Below are positions 1-7,234 of a DNA stretch of 9,321 nucleotides, one piece after another. Both the position numbers and the translations under genes were made by a program. Positions within the stretch are counted from its first letter, which is position 1; every line of letters starts with the position of its first letter. The notes below the pieces were generated by a model that saw only the letters and a list, made by a program, of their open reading frames with translations, made no database searches and was not told the DNA's origin. The DNA is taken from contig NZ_RQHV01000041.1 of NCBI RefSeq assembly GCF_004771005.1, positions 1 through 9,321 on the forward strand, given 5' to 3'. This DNA comes from Leptospira ilyithenensis. Its GTDB lineage: Bacteria > Spirochaetota > Leptospiria > Leptospirales > Leptospiraceae.

Positions 1-19
1 CTTTGTCGTATAAAGTTGG

Positions 20-58
20 GAAAGCCTTTGGTCGTAAGATCGGAGGCTTTTTTGTTTT
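20..58 (+). terminator. Rho-independent terminator of an upstream unit
   Basis: Bases 21-30 pair with 41-50 to give a 10-bp stem (eight Watson-Crick pairs, two G-T wobbles) around a 10-base loop. A T-rich tract (48-53, then TTTT after one G) follows directly. There is no matching A-tract on the left side, so it should work for + strand transcription, ending whatever gene lies before the window. It separates the defence operon from its upstream neighbour. Confidence 0.8.
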
Positions 59-140
59 AGGCGGATAAATGCTTTTTTAATTTCCCTTTTATTTTGTCTC
101 ACCTAAGGTTTAAAATAAATCTATATTGAACCTAAAATTC

Positions 141-168
141 TTGAATTAATATTTGTTAGATTTATATA
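141..168 (+). promoter_or_regulatory. Candidate sigma70-type promoter of the operon
   Basis: TTGAAT (141-146) and TATATA (163-168) are separated by 16 bases, each matching the -35 and -10 consensus at four of six positions. The -35 box overlaps the inverted repeat at 136-147, which would suit repression. An alternative pair is TTGAAC (126-131) with TAATAT (147-152), but its 15-base spacer is poor. The background is AT-rich, so this is a weak call. Confidence 0.3.
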
Positions 169-233
169 CAAAGTGTGCTATTTCTAGCGAAGAGATTTTG
201 GAAGAACTTAGGTAAGTATTCTTCAAAAACATT

Positions 234-244
234 AAGGGGAAGGG
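234..244 (+). promoter_or_regulatory. Ribosome binding site supporting a GTG start
   Basis: The purine-rich run AAGGGGAAGGG ends 11 bases before GTG at 256. An in-frame TAA at 247-249 rules out any earlier start in that frame, so GTG is the first plausible start of the SNF2 helicase. The spacing is slightly long for a classical site. Confidence 0.6.
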
Positions 245-255
245 TTTAAAAAATT

Positions 256-3108
256 GTGAGTTGGACTAATTATCATTCAAAATTAACGGCATTTGAACTC
301 ACAAGGAAATTCCCGATTGATGACGATCAACGTTTATCCAGGGCTTTGGTCGATGCTCAGGTTGAATTAAACCCGCATCAGGTAGATGCTGCACTTTTTG
401 CTTTTCAATCCCCATTAACAAAAGGTGCAATCCTTGCTGATGAAGTTGGATTAGGTAAGACAATCGAGGCTGGCTTGGTAATCTCACAGAAGTGGGCGGA
501 AAGAAAAAGAAAGATACTGATTATTGTTCCGTCAAATTTACGGAAGCAATGGTACCAAGAGTTAAGTGAAAAATTCTTTCTGCCCTGCTTTATCCTTGAA
601 ACGAAATCTTATAAAACCCAAATTAAAGAAGGACAAAATTCACCTTTTCTTTCTGAGAATGTAATTATTTGCTCATATCAATTTGCCAGAAACAAAACGG
701 AAGAAGTTCAATTAATTCCATGGGATCTTGTTGTATTTGATGAAGCGCATCGTCTTAGGAATGTTTATAAACCTACCAATAAAATTGCAAATGCCTTAAA
801 AGAAACATTCAGAAATGTCCCTAAGATATTACTGACTGCAACTCCATTGCAAAATTCTTTACTTGAGTTATATGGATTGATTAGCTTTGTGGATGAGCAA
901 GTTTTCGGAGACTTAGAAAGTTTTCGCGAGCAATTCAATAATATGCCAGGAGATTTTGGAATAACAATGCTTCGTGGTAGAATATCGAACGTAATAAAAA
1001 GAACTCTCCGAAGGCAAGTTCTTCCTTATATTCGTTATACGAATCGATTGCCGATTTTACAATCTTTTGTTCCTGAAAAAAATGAGGCTCTTCTATATGA
1101 TTTAGTTTCAGAGTATTTGCAAAGGAGCAATCTTTATGCTTTACCGAATAGTCAAAAAGCATTGATGATTCTAGTAATTCGAAAGTTATTAGCCTCTTCT
1201 AGCTTCGCAATTAGTGGAACTTTAGATACAATGATTCAGAGATTAGAGTTGAAACTTCAACAGTCGAAAGTTCGCATTGACATATTAGGCGAAGTGGGAA
1301 GTGATTATGAAGCTTTGGATGAAATACAAGAAGAATGGGATGAAACAGAAGACAGTGAATCTTTGAATGTACAAGATATAGAAGAGATCAAGCAAGAAAT
1401 TATAGAATTACAAAAGTTTAGAAACTTAGCCTTAAGTATTGATGAAAATGCAAAAGGGAAAGCACTTTTAACTGCCCTAGAAAAGGCATTTCATCAGATT
1501 GAGACGATCGGTGCAGAAAAAAAAGCAATTATCTTTACTGAGTCAAGAAGAACGCAGGATTATTTGACCAGAATTCTATCTGATAGCCCTTGGAAACATG
1601 GATTGTTCTTATTTAATGGATCTAACAACGATGAGCGCTCCAAAGAAATTTATAAAAAATGGTTAATTCGCTATAAAGATACCGATAAAGTTACAGGTTC
1701 AAAAACAGCTGATATGCGATCAGCGCTTGTTGATTACTTTAGAGAGGAAGGTCAGGTAATGATTGCAACTGAGGCAGGAGCTGAAGGAATCAACTTACAG
1801 TTTTGCTCCTTAATTGTGAATTATGATCTTCCTTGGAATCCTCAAAGAATTGAACAAAGAATAGGCCGATGTCATCGATATGGGCAAAAGCATGATGTGG
1901 TAGTTGTAAATTTTCTAAATGAAACTAATGAAGCAGATCAAAGGGTATATCAACTTCTTTCTGAGAAATTTATGCTATTTGAAGGTGTTTTCGGTGCAAG
2001 TGATGAAATACTGGGTTCGGTAGAATCAGGCGTTGATTTTGAAAAAAGAATTGTAAGTATTTATCAAAATTATAGAAAATCGGAAGAGATACAAGCCGCC
2101 TTCGATTCATTACAAGCTGAGATGAGTAAGGAAATTGATGCACAGCTTCAGAATACTCGTACAAAATTGTTAGAAAATTTTGACGATGAAGTTAGGGAAA
2201 AATTAATAGTACGCCATTCCGCCTCAAAAGAAAGTCGAACACAATTTGAAAATAAATTAATGAAGCTAACCCAGTATGAATTATCAGGTATAGCTGAGTT
2301 TCTTTCTGACTCATCCTTTTTGCTAAAGCAAAAAAATTTTGAAGGAGATTATCCAACAGGTTTGTATGAATTGCCAAGACGATCTGGAGAGGCACATTTG
2401 TATCGGCTTGGGCACCCTTTAGCGGATTTATTATTGGAAAGAAGTAAAATGAGAAATTTGCCAAATGAGATAGTCGAATTCAATCTATCGGAGCATGAAG
2501 GCAAAATTACGATATTAGAAAATTTGAAAGGAAAATCAGGCGTTCTTAGGGTAGACCTTGTTTATGCCAATACCCCAGTGCAAGAAGAAGAGTATTTACT
2601 TTTTGCAGGATTGACGGACGATGGTGAACCATTAGAAGAGGATATCACTTCTCGTTTTTTTTCAATCGGAGGTCGAGTCCTTCCTGATGTTTTAATACAC
2701 TCCTATCATACCGAACAAATGGCGAAAATGGTTTTAGGAAAAGAGACCATGATTCAATCGCGAATTTCAGAAAGAAATGCAAAATATTTTGAGGAAGAAG
2801 CGGAAAAGTTAGAGAGCTGGGCAGAAGATTTAAAATTGGGTTTAGAAAGGGAAATCAAAGAATTTGATAGGAAAATTCGTGATACTCGACGACTATCTGT
2901 CGCTGCTCAGACATTAGCTGAAAAACTTTCTTTCCAAAAAGAAATTAAATCACTTGAACAAATTAGAACTAATAAACGTAAGGCGCTTTTTGACGCTCAA
3001 GATGATATAGATCGGCGACGTGGTGAATTTATAGTAGAAATTGAAAAAAAACTTACAGTAAATTATTCGAAAAAAACTATTTTTGAAATCGGTTGGAGGA
3101 TCATATGA
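256..3108 (+). CDS. SNF2/RapA-type DNA helicase-translocase of a defence operon
   Basis: A superfamily 2 ATPase that should translocate on double-stranded DNA and remodel bound complexes in the cytoplasm. Lobe 1 shows Walker A DEVGLGKT (residues 62-69), DEAH (162-165) and TAT (194-196). Lobe 2 shows ATEAGAEGIN (504-513) and the arginine-finger motif GRCHRYGQ (537-544). That order and the last motif are typical of HepA/SNF2 proteins. An acidic stretch at about 346-387 lies between the lobes, and residues about 840-930 look like a coiled coil. The length of 950 aa suits the large SNF2 helicases of DISARM (DrmD) and related defence loci. No nuclease motif was recognised. It is the first gene of the operon, starts at GTG, and its stop overlaps the next start (ATGA at 3105-3108). 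Family assignment is very firm; the defence role is inferred from its neighbours. Confidence 0.95.
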   Translation: MSWTNYHSKLTAFELTRKFPIDDDQRLSRALVDAQVELNPHQVDAALFAFQSPLTKGAILADEVGLGKTIEAGLVISQKWAERKRKILIIVPSNLRKQWYQELSEKFFLPCFILETKSYKTQIKEGQNSPFLSENVIICSYQFARNKTEEVQLIPWDLVVFDEAHRLRNVYKPTNKIANALKETFRNVPKILLTATPLQNSLLELYGLISFVDEQVFGDLESFREQFNNMPGDFGITMLRGRISNVIKRTLRRQVLPYIRYTNRLPILQSFVPEKNEALLYDLVSEYLQRSNLYALPNSQKALMILVIRKLLASSSFAISGTLDTMIQRLELKLQQSKVRIDILGEVGSDYEALDEIQEEWDETEDSESLNVQDIEEIKQEIIELQKFRNLALSIDENAKGKALLTALEKAFHQIETIGAEKKAIIFTESRRTQDYLTRILSDSPWKHGLFLFNGSNNDERSKEIYKKWLIRYKDTDKVTGSKTADMRSALVDYFREEGQVMIATEAGAEGINLQFCSLIVNYDLPWNPQRIEQRIGRCHRYGQKHDVVVVNFLNETNEADQRVYQLLSEKFMLFEGVFGASDEILGSVESGVDFEKRIVSIYQNYRKSEEIQAAFDSLQAEMSKEIDAQLQNTRTKLLENFDDEVREKLIVRHSASKESRTQFENKLMKLTQYELSGIAEFLSDSSFLLKQKNFEGDYPTGLYELPRRSGEAHLYRLGHPLADLLLERSKMRNLPNEIVEFNLSEHEGKITILENLKGKSGVLRVDLVYANTPVQEEEYLLFAGLTDDGEPLEEDITSRFFSIGGRVLPDVLIHSYHTEQMAKMVLGKETMIQSRISERNAKYFEEEAEKLESWAEDLKLGLEREIKEFDRKIRDTRRLSVAAQTLAEKLSFQKEIKSLEQIRTNKRKALFDAQDDIDRRRGEFIVEIEKKLTVNYSKKTIFEIGWRII
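3095..3100 (+). promoter_or_regulatory. Ribosome binding site choosing ATG 3105 for the small ORF
   Basis: GGAGGA lies inside the end of the helicase gene, 4-5 bases before ATG at 3105. The longer reading from TTG at 3093 would place this site inside the coding sequence and leave that TTG without one, so the 61-aa start is preferred. Confidence 0.75.
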
Positions 3109-3290
3109 GTAGTCCTGATGAAGAAATATCTTTGAAAGTATCTTCAAAATTAAAAACAGATGATAGATGGAACGATGCTACCGTAAATAGAATTTCTGAT
3201 TGGGTGAAGACAGGTAATTGTACAGTCACAGATTTAGTATTTTTATTAGAAAGCCAAAAAGTAAAGACTGATGAAGGACCGAAAGAATGA
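3105..3290 (+). CDS. Small hypothetical protein, 61 aa, between helicase and ATPase
   Basis: Function not recognised. The protein is 61 aa, hydrophilic and charged, with no signal peptide, membrane segment or cysteine pair; its one cysteine lies mid-protein. The middle and second half (around DDRWNDATVNRISDWVK and the following VTDLVFLLES) look helical and amphipathic, compatible with a small binding module. Reality is supported by a strong ribosome site and ATGA overlaps at both ends: with the helicase stop (3105-3108) and with the ATPase start (3287-3290). This arrangement implies translational coupling and perhaps matched expression of the three products. It may be an adaptor or regulator of the helicase or ATPase; that is inference only. 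Confidence 0.8.
   Translation: MSSPDEEISLKVSSKLKTDDRWNDATVNRISDWVKTGNCTVTDLVFLLESQKVKTDEGPKE
3273..3278 (+). promoter_or_regulatory. Ribosome binding site of the SMC-like ATPase
   Basis: GAAGGA sits 8 bases before ATG at 3287, inside the small ORF, and supports that start together with the ATGA overlap. Confidence 0.65.
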
Positions 3291-5596
3291 GAATAAAATC
3301 TATATTATTAAAGAATTTTCGTGGCTCATCAGAGCAAGTTGAAGTTTCATTTAACTCTAATAAAGCGCTCTCCCTTATCTTTGGCGAAAATGGGACTGGT
3401 AAATCTACAATTGTGGATGGTTTTGATTTCTTATGTAATGGTAATTTCGGATCATTAACTAACTATTCTATTGGCGCTAAAGCTAAGAGTTATTTGCCAA
3501 CGATCGGAAAGAAACCTGCAGATTGTTTTGTTGAAATAAAAGATGAAAAGAACACCTGGAAGGCAACAATTTCTGGCGGAACTTCGCCTAATAATAGCGT
3601 TCCAGATGCAAGGATTCTTAGAAGGCAAACTATTCTAAAACTAATCGAACAAGAGCCTAAAAAACGTTTTGAAGAACTTAAATCTTTCATAAGTGTTCCA
3701 AATACAGATAAGGTTGAAGGTGTATTTCGGGAATCTGTAAAAGAAACAGAAAAATTATTCAATGAATATTCACGATCTATTGCTCAAGCTAGAGATGCAA
3801 TCGAAGTGATGTGGGATCAAGCTGGGAAAATGGGGAATTCAGCAATTGAATGGGCTAAGCTCCAAGTCAATGCAGATACTCTGCTCTTAAGCACCGAAAA
3901 TAATGTGATTATAGAAATACAAAAGTTAGTTGGGAGTGTCGAACTAGCACGCATCGAGCTTAATAAAGCTATATTGGTTGAAAAAGACGCTAATTCGAAA
4001 GAGGTCGCCGCAAAACAGGAGCAAGTTTCAATTGAACAAACTAAGAAAAATAAAGACTCTGAGTTGTTGAGGCTTTTACAGAGTGCCCAAAATTATATTA
4101 GTGGGCATACAGAATTGGATGGATGTCCTGTCTGCGAAACTGCATTGGATTTAAAAGTTCTTATGCAGCAACTTGATTTGCGGATTTCTGAAATGGATGA
4201 TGTAAAAAATGTAACAATTGTCACTGACCAGGCGAAATCTCAAGTAGAGGCGAAGAAAACGCTAAGAATCAATGCTGAAGATCAATATATTCAAAATTTA
4301 AAAAATCTTATTCTGTTCTACAAAAAAACATCTCAGGAAACTTTAGGATTGTTTGATCTTAGTCAAGACTTCATGGAGATTGTTTCTAATGCGGCAAAGT
4401 TTACAAACGAAATACACGATTTGTATTCTGCTTGGATTGAAAATTACGAAAAAAATATTAAAAATCTTGTGGATACGAGAAGGGAAAAGAATCAGAAAGA
4501 TATTTTGCTAAAGTCAACGATTCAATCTCATTTAAACACAGTTTTAGAAAAAGAATCGTTAGCGAAAATTAAAGAGAATACACTTTTAAATTTAAAAGAT
4601 ATTCTTAAAATTATAGAAAAGGAACGGAAAGATTATATTGAGAATATTCTTGTTTCCATTTCCAATGATGTAGCGGGCTTATATAAAACATTGCATCCGG
4701 ATGAGGAGATTGGCAAAGCGCGATTTTACTTGAAGGCGAATGCGATAGGTTCTTTAGAATTTGATGCTTCCTTTCAGGGAAAGGAAGAAATTCCGCCGCA
4801 GGCCTATTATTCGGAATCGCATCTTGATACTCTTGGAATTTGTGTATTTATTGCATTATCAAAATACTATAAAACGGATAAGACAGTTCTGATTTTGGAT
4901 GATGTCTTAACCTCCGTAGACGCTGAACATATGGATAGATTTATGCAATTACTTCATGATCAATCTAAAGTGTTCAATCAGATTATCATTACTACACATT
5001 ACAGACCTTGGAGAGATAGGTATAAATGGTTGAAAGGGCCGTCCTCTAATGTTGATGTGATTGAGCTTGGCTCATGGACTCTCAAAAACGGTATCCAAGC
5101 AAAACAGTTTTTCAATGCAATTCAAGAATTAAAGAATGTAGAGACTCAGCAAAATTTTGATCGTCAATTGGCAGCTTCAAAAGCTGGAATTGTATTGGAG
5201 TCATTACTTGATTTCCTTACTATTCAATACAGGTGTTTATTACCAAGAAATCCTCAGAATGAGTATACTTTAGGTGATCTGGTAAATGGATTGGATAGTA
5301 AATTAGCCAAGGTGCTCAAAGTTAAAAAGATGGATAAGGAAATAGAACTAAAGCCTCTCTTGGAAAATTCAGTGAGTTCGCAGTGGATACGCAATTCTGT
5401 AGGATGTCATTTTAATTCTTTAGGTAGTGAAGCGACTGATTCGGATGTAAGGGATTTTTTGAAATCAGTAATAGAAGTAGCAGATACTCTGATTTGTGAT
5501 TCATGCGAAAGTTTACCAAAGAAAAATAAATCGGGAAGCTTTCTTGAATGCAATTGTAGCAACCTTCAGTTGTATCCATCATCGCGCCCAACATAA
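3287..5596 (+). CDS. SMC/Rad50-like ATPase with zinc hook and candidate C-terminal HEPN domain
   Basis: An ABC-class SMC/RecF-type ATPase, expected to dimerise on DNA. Visible parts in order: N-terminal IKSILLKNFRG strand-turn; Walker A GENGTGKST (residues about 34-42); a long coiled-coil arm; zinc-hook-like CPVC (280-283) at the turn; a return coiled-coil arm to about 470; signature-like region YSESHLDTLG (508-517); Walker B LILDD (535-539); D-loop S543-V-D545; switch histidine H571. Past the ATPase, residues about 620-735 form a helical region with R702-N-S-V-G-C-H708, matching the RN-x(3-5)-H pattern of HEPN ribonucleases, then a Cys cluster (C737, C740, C755, C757) that could bind zinc. 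The plan recalls RloC, a zinc-hook SMC-like anticodon nuclease, but sequence identity to RloC was not shown. The start overlaps the small ORF. The ATPase call is firm; the HEPN call is motif-based. Confidence 0.93.
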   Translation: MRIKSILLKNFRGSSEQVEVSFNSNKALSLIFGENGTGKSTIVDGFDFLCNGNFGSLTNYSIGAKAKSYLPTIGKKPADCFVEIKDEKNTWKATISGGTSPNNSVPDARILRRQTILKLIEQEPKKRFEELKSFISVPNTDKVEGVFRESVKETEKLFNEYSRSIAQARDAIEVMWDQAGKMGNSAIEWAKLQVNADTLLLSTENNVIIEIQKLVGSVELARIELNKAILVEKDANSKEVAAKQEQVSIEQTKKNKDSELLRLLQSAQNYISGHTELDGCPVCETALDLKVLMQQLDLRISEMDDVKNVTIVTDQAKSQVEAKKTLRINAEDQYIQNLKNLILFYKKTSQETLGLFDLSQDFMEIVSNAAKFTNEIHDLYSAWIENYEKNIKNLVDTRREKNQKDILLKSTIQSHLNTVLEKESLAKIKENTLLNLKDILKIIEKERKDYIENILVSISNDVAGLYKTLHPDEEIGKARFYLKANAIGSLEFDASFQGKEEIPPQAYYSESHLDTLGICVFIALSKYYKTDKTVLILDDVLTSVDAEHMDRFMQLLHDQSKVFNQIIITTHYRPWRDRYKWLKGPSSNVDVIELGSWTLKNGIQAKQFFNAIQELKNVETQQNFDRQLAASKAGIVLESLLDFLTIQYRCLLPRNPQNEYTLGDLVNGLDSKLAKVLKVKKMDKEIELKPLLENSVSSQWIRNSVGCHFNSLGSEATDSDVRDFLKSVIEVADTLICDSCESLPKKNKSGSFLECNCSNLQLYPSSRPT

Positions 5597-5608
5597 AATA
5601 CTGAATCA

Positions 5609-7234
5609 ATGGCAAACAACAAAACTAAACTAGAACTTACTTGGATCGGAAAAGAAAATCGACCTCGATTAGAACCCCGTATTTTATTACAGGATACAGA
5701 GAAGAGCTATCATTCAAAACATCGCATAACGAAAAGTGATATTTTTGATAATCGATTGATTTTTGGTGATAATCTTCTCGCCCTAAAAGCTCTCGAACAA
5801 GAATTTACTGGTAAGGTGAAATGCATCTATATTGATCCTCCATATAACACGGGAAGTGCATTTGAACATTATGATGATGGATTAGAGCACTCTATCTGGT
5901 TAGGGTTAATGAGAGATCGTTTGGAGTGCTTGCGAGGTTTGCTTAGCCAAGATGGTTTTATTTTCATTCAGATTGATTATAGGGAAAGCGCTCGACTTAA
6001 ATTATTGTTAGATGAAGTATTTGGGTCTTCTTGCTTTCGAAATGAAATAATCGTAGGTCGTGGTATTAAGAATATACAATCACAATTTGAAGATATTGAT
6101 TCTTTATCTTCGGGCCATGATACTGTTTATCTATATGCAAAAACAAATGTAACAAGATTAAAAACTCTTTTTGAGAAGCTTGATGATCCTCAGCCTGGCA
6201 AGTGGGATACTTTTTGGAGAGGAACAGATCGTCCTACTATGAGGTATAAGATTTTTGGTATTACACCAGAGAAAGGCCAGTGGCGTTGGAGTAAGGAGCG
6301 TGCTTTTCTCGCGAAAAGTATCTATGAAAAGTATCAACAGGAGTTTTCAAATCAAATGTCACTTGATGAATACTGGCAATTATATGAACGAGAGAATGGT
6401 AATGAAGCGGATTTCTTGCGTTTAGGCCCTGACAATACCGTACAATACTATGTTGGTCCAAGGAATTATAAAATGTTATCTGATGTATGGTTGAATTTAA
6501 GGTCTTTGGGTAAAATTACTGATTTCCCTCACGAAAAGCATGAAGATTTATTATACCGTATTATTGAATGGACAACCAAACCTGGCGATCTTGTTCTAGA
6601 CTCTTTTGCTGGTTCGGGCACTACTGGCGCAGTTGCTCATAAAATGGGTAGGCGTTGGATCATGGTTGAGTTAGGTGAACATTGCCATACTCATATAATT
6701 CCTCGTTTAAAAAAAGTAATCGATGGAGAGGATCAGGGAGGTATCTCTAAAGTTGTTGATTGGCAAGGAGGAGGGGGTTTCCGTTATTATAAATTGGCTC
6801 CATCGCTATTGGAAAAAGATAAATGGGATAACTGGGTTATCAATAAACAATACAATGCAACAATGCTTGCCGAGGCGATTTGTAAATTAGAAGGTTTTAT
6901 TTATTCTCCTTCCGATTCAGTCTATTGGATACACGGGCATTCTACAGAAACTGACTATATTTATGTAACAACCCAGACCTTTGGTCGAGATCAATTAGCA
7001 ATTTTATCAGATGAAGTTGGAAGTGAACGTACTCTTCTAGTTATGTGCTCTGCTTTTCAAGCAAAGAGTTCCGATTTTCAGAATCTTACTATCAAAAAAA
7101 TCCCTAATGCCGTCTTGTCAAGATGCGAATGGAGTCATGACGATTATAGCTTGCAAATTGAGAACTTACCAATGGCACCAAAATTGGAAAATGAACAACC
7201 AGGATTATTTGATTTAGAGGAAACAAATGGTTGA
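5609..7234 (+). CDS. Beta-class DNA methyltransferase (type III Mod-like, probably N6-adenine)
   Basis: Transfers a methyl group from S-adenosylmethionine to a base in a specific DNA site, marking host DNA as self. Catalytic motif IV DPPYNTG (residues 76-82) comes before the AdoMet-binding motif I DSFAGSGTTG (331-340), the order that defines beta-class enzymes such as type III Mod subunits. DPPY favours adenine N6 over cytosine N4. The stretch between, about 140-300, should hold the target-recognition region. A glycine run GGGG is followed by FRYYKLAPS (about 390-405), and the protein ends in a QPGLFDLEE-type tail that I associate with Mod-like enzymes from helicase-containing loci. Length (541 aa) is normal. 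It starts 12 bases after the ATPase stop with no clear ribosome site, so coupling to upstream translation is likely. It overlaps the next gene by 8 bases. The target sequence cannot be read from the protein. Confidence 0.95.
   Translation: MANNKTKLELTWIGKENRPRLEPRILLQDTEKSYHSKHRITKSDIFDNRLIFGDNLLALKALEQEFTGKVKCIYIDPPYNTGSAFEHYDDGLEHSIWLGLMRDRLECLRGLLSQDGFIFIQIDYRESARLKLLLDEVFGSSCFRNEIIVGRGIKNIQSQFEDIDSLSSGHDTVYLYAKTNVTRLKTLFEKLDDPQPGKWDTFWRGTDRPTMRYKIFGITPEKGQWRWSKERAFLAKSIYEKYQQEFSNQMSLDEYWQLYERENGNEADFLRLGPDNTVQYYVGPRNYKMLSDVWLNLRSLGKITDFPHEKHEDLLYRIIEWTTKPGDLVLDSFAGSGTTGAVAHKMGRRWIMVELGEHCHTHIIPRLKKVIDGEDQGGISKVVDWQGGGGFRYYKLAPSLLEKDKWDNWVINKQYNATMLAEAICKLEGFIYSPSDSVYWIHGHSTETDYIYVTTQTFGRDQLAILSDEVGSERTLLVMCSAFQAKSSDFQNLTIKKIPNAVLSRCEWSHDDYSLQIENLPMAPKLENEQPGLFDLEETNG
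7216..7222 (+). promoter_or_regulatory. Ribosome binding site of the Res-like helicase
   Basis: AGAGGAA lies just before ATG at 7227, within the end of the methylase gene, and supports that start and the 8-base gene overlap. Confidence 0.6.

Larger units (their letters stand above)
61..255 (+). other. Leader region with small palindromes, no gene
   Basis: No coding frame of useful length is seen here. The stretch holds a candidate promoter, a 5-2-5 perfect inverted repeat at 136-147 (AATTC-TT-GAATT), a near-perfect palindrome ACCT-A-AGGT at 101-109, and an 8-bp hairpin arm pair 106-113/126-133 with one G-T wobble. The hexamer ACCTAA occurs at 101-106 and 130-135 and, inverted, at 208-213. 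These could be operator sites for a regulator encoded elsewhere, but short AT-rich palindromes arise easily by chance. Confidence 0.4.

Noticed and set aside
2655..3051. Runs of eight T (2655-2662) and eight A (3044-3051) as phase-variation tracts in the helicase gene
   Set aside because: Such runs are expected in AT-rich coding DNA, and both are in frame here; no longer tract or tandem repeat is present.
3093..3104. TTG start adding four residues to the small ORF
   Set aside because: The strong GGAGGA site lies downstream of that TTG and points to ATG at 3105, which also gives the usual ATGA overlap.
3287..5596. Naming the ATPase gene rloC
   Set aside because: The architecture is similar, but the R-E-H nuclease triad of RloC was not demonstrated and the neighbouring genes differ from type I restriction loci.
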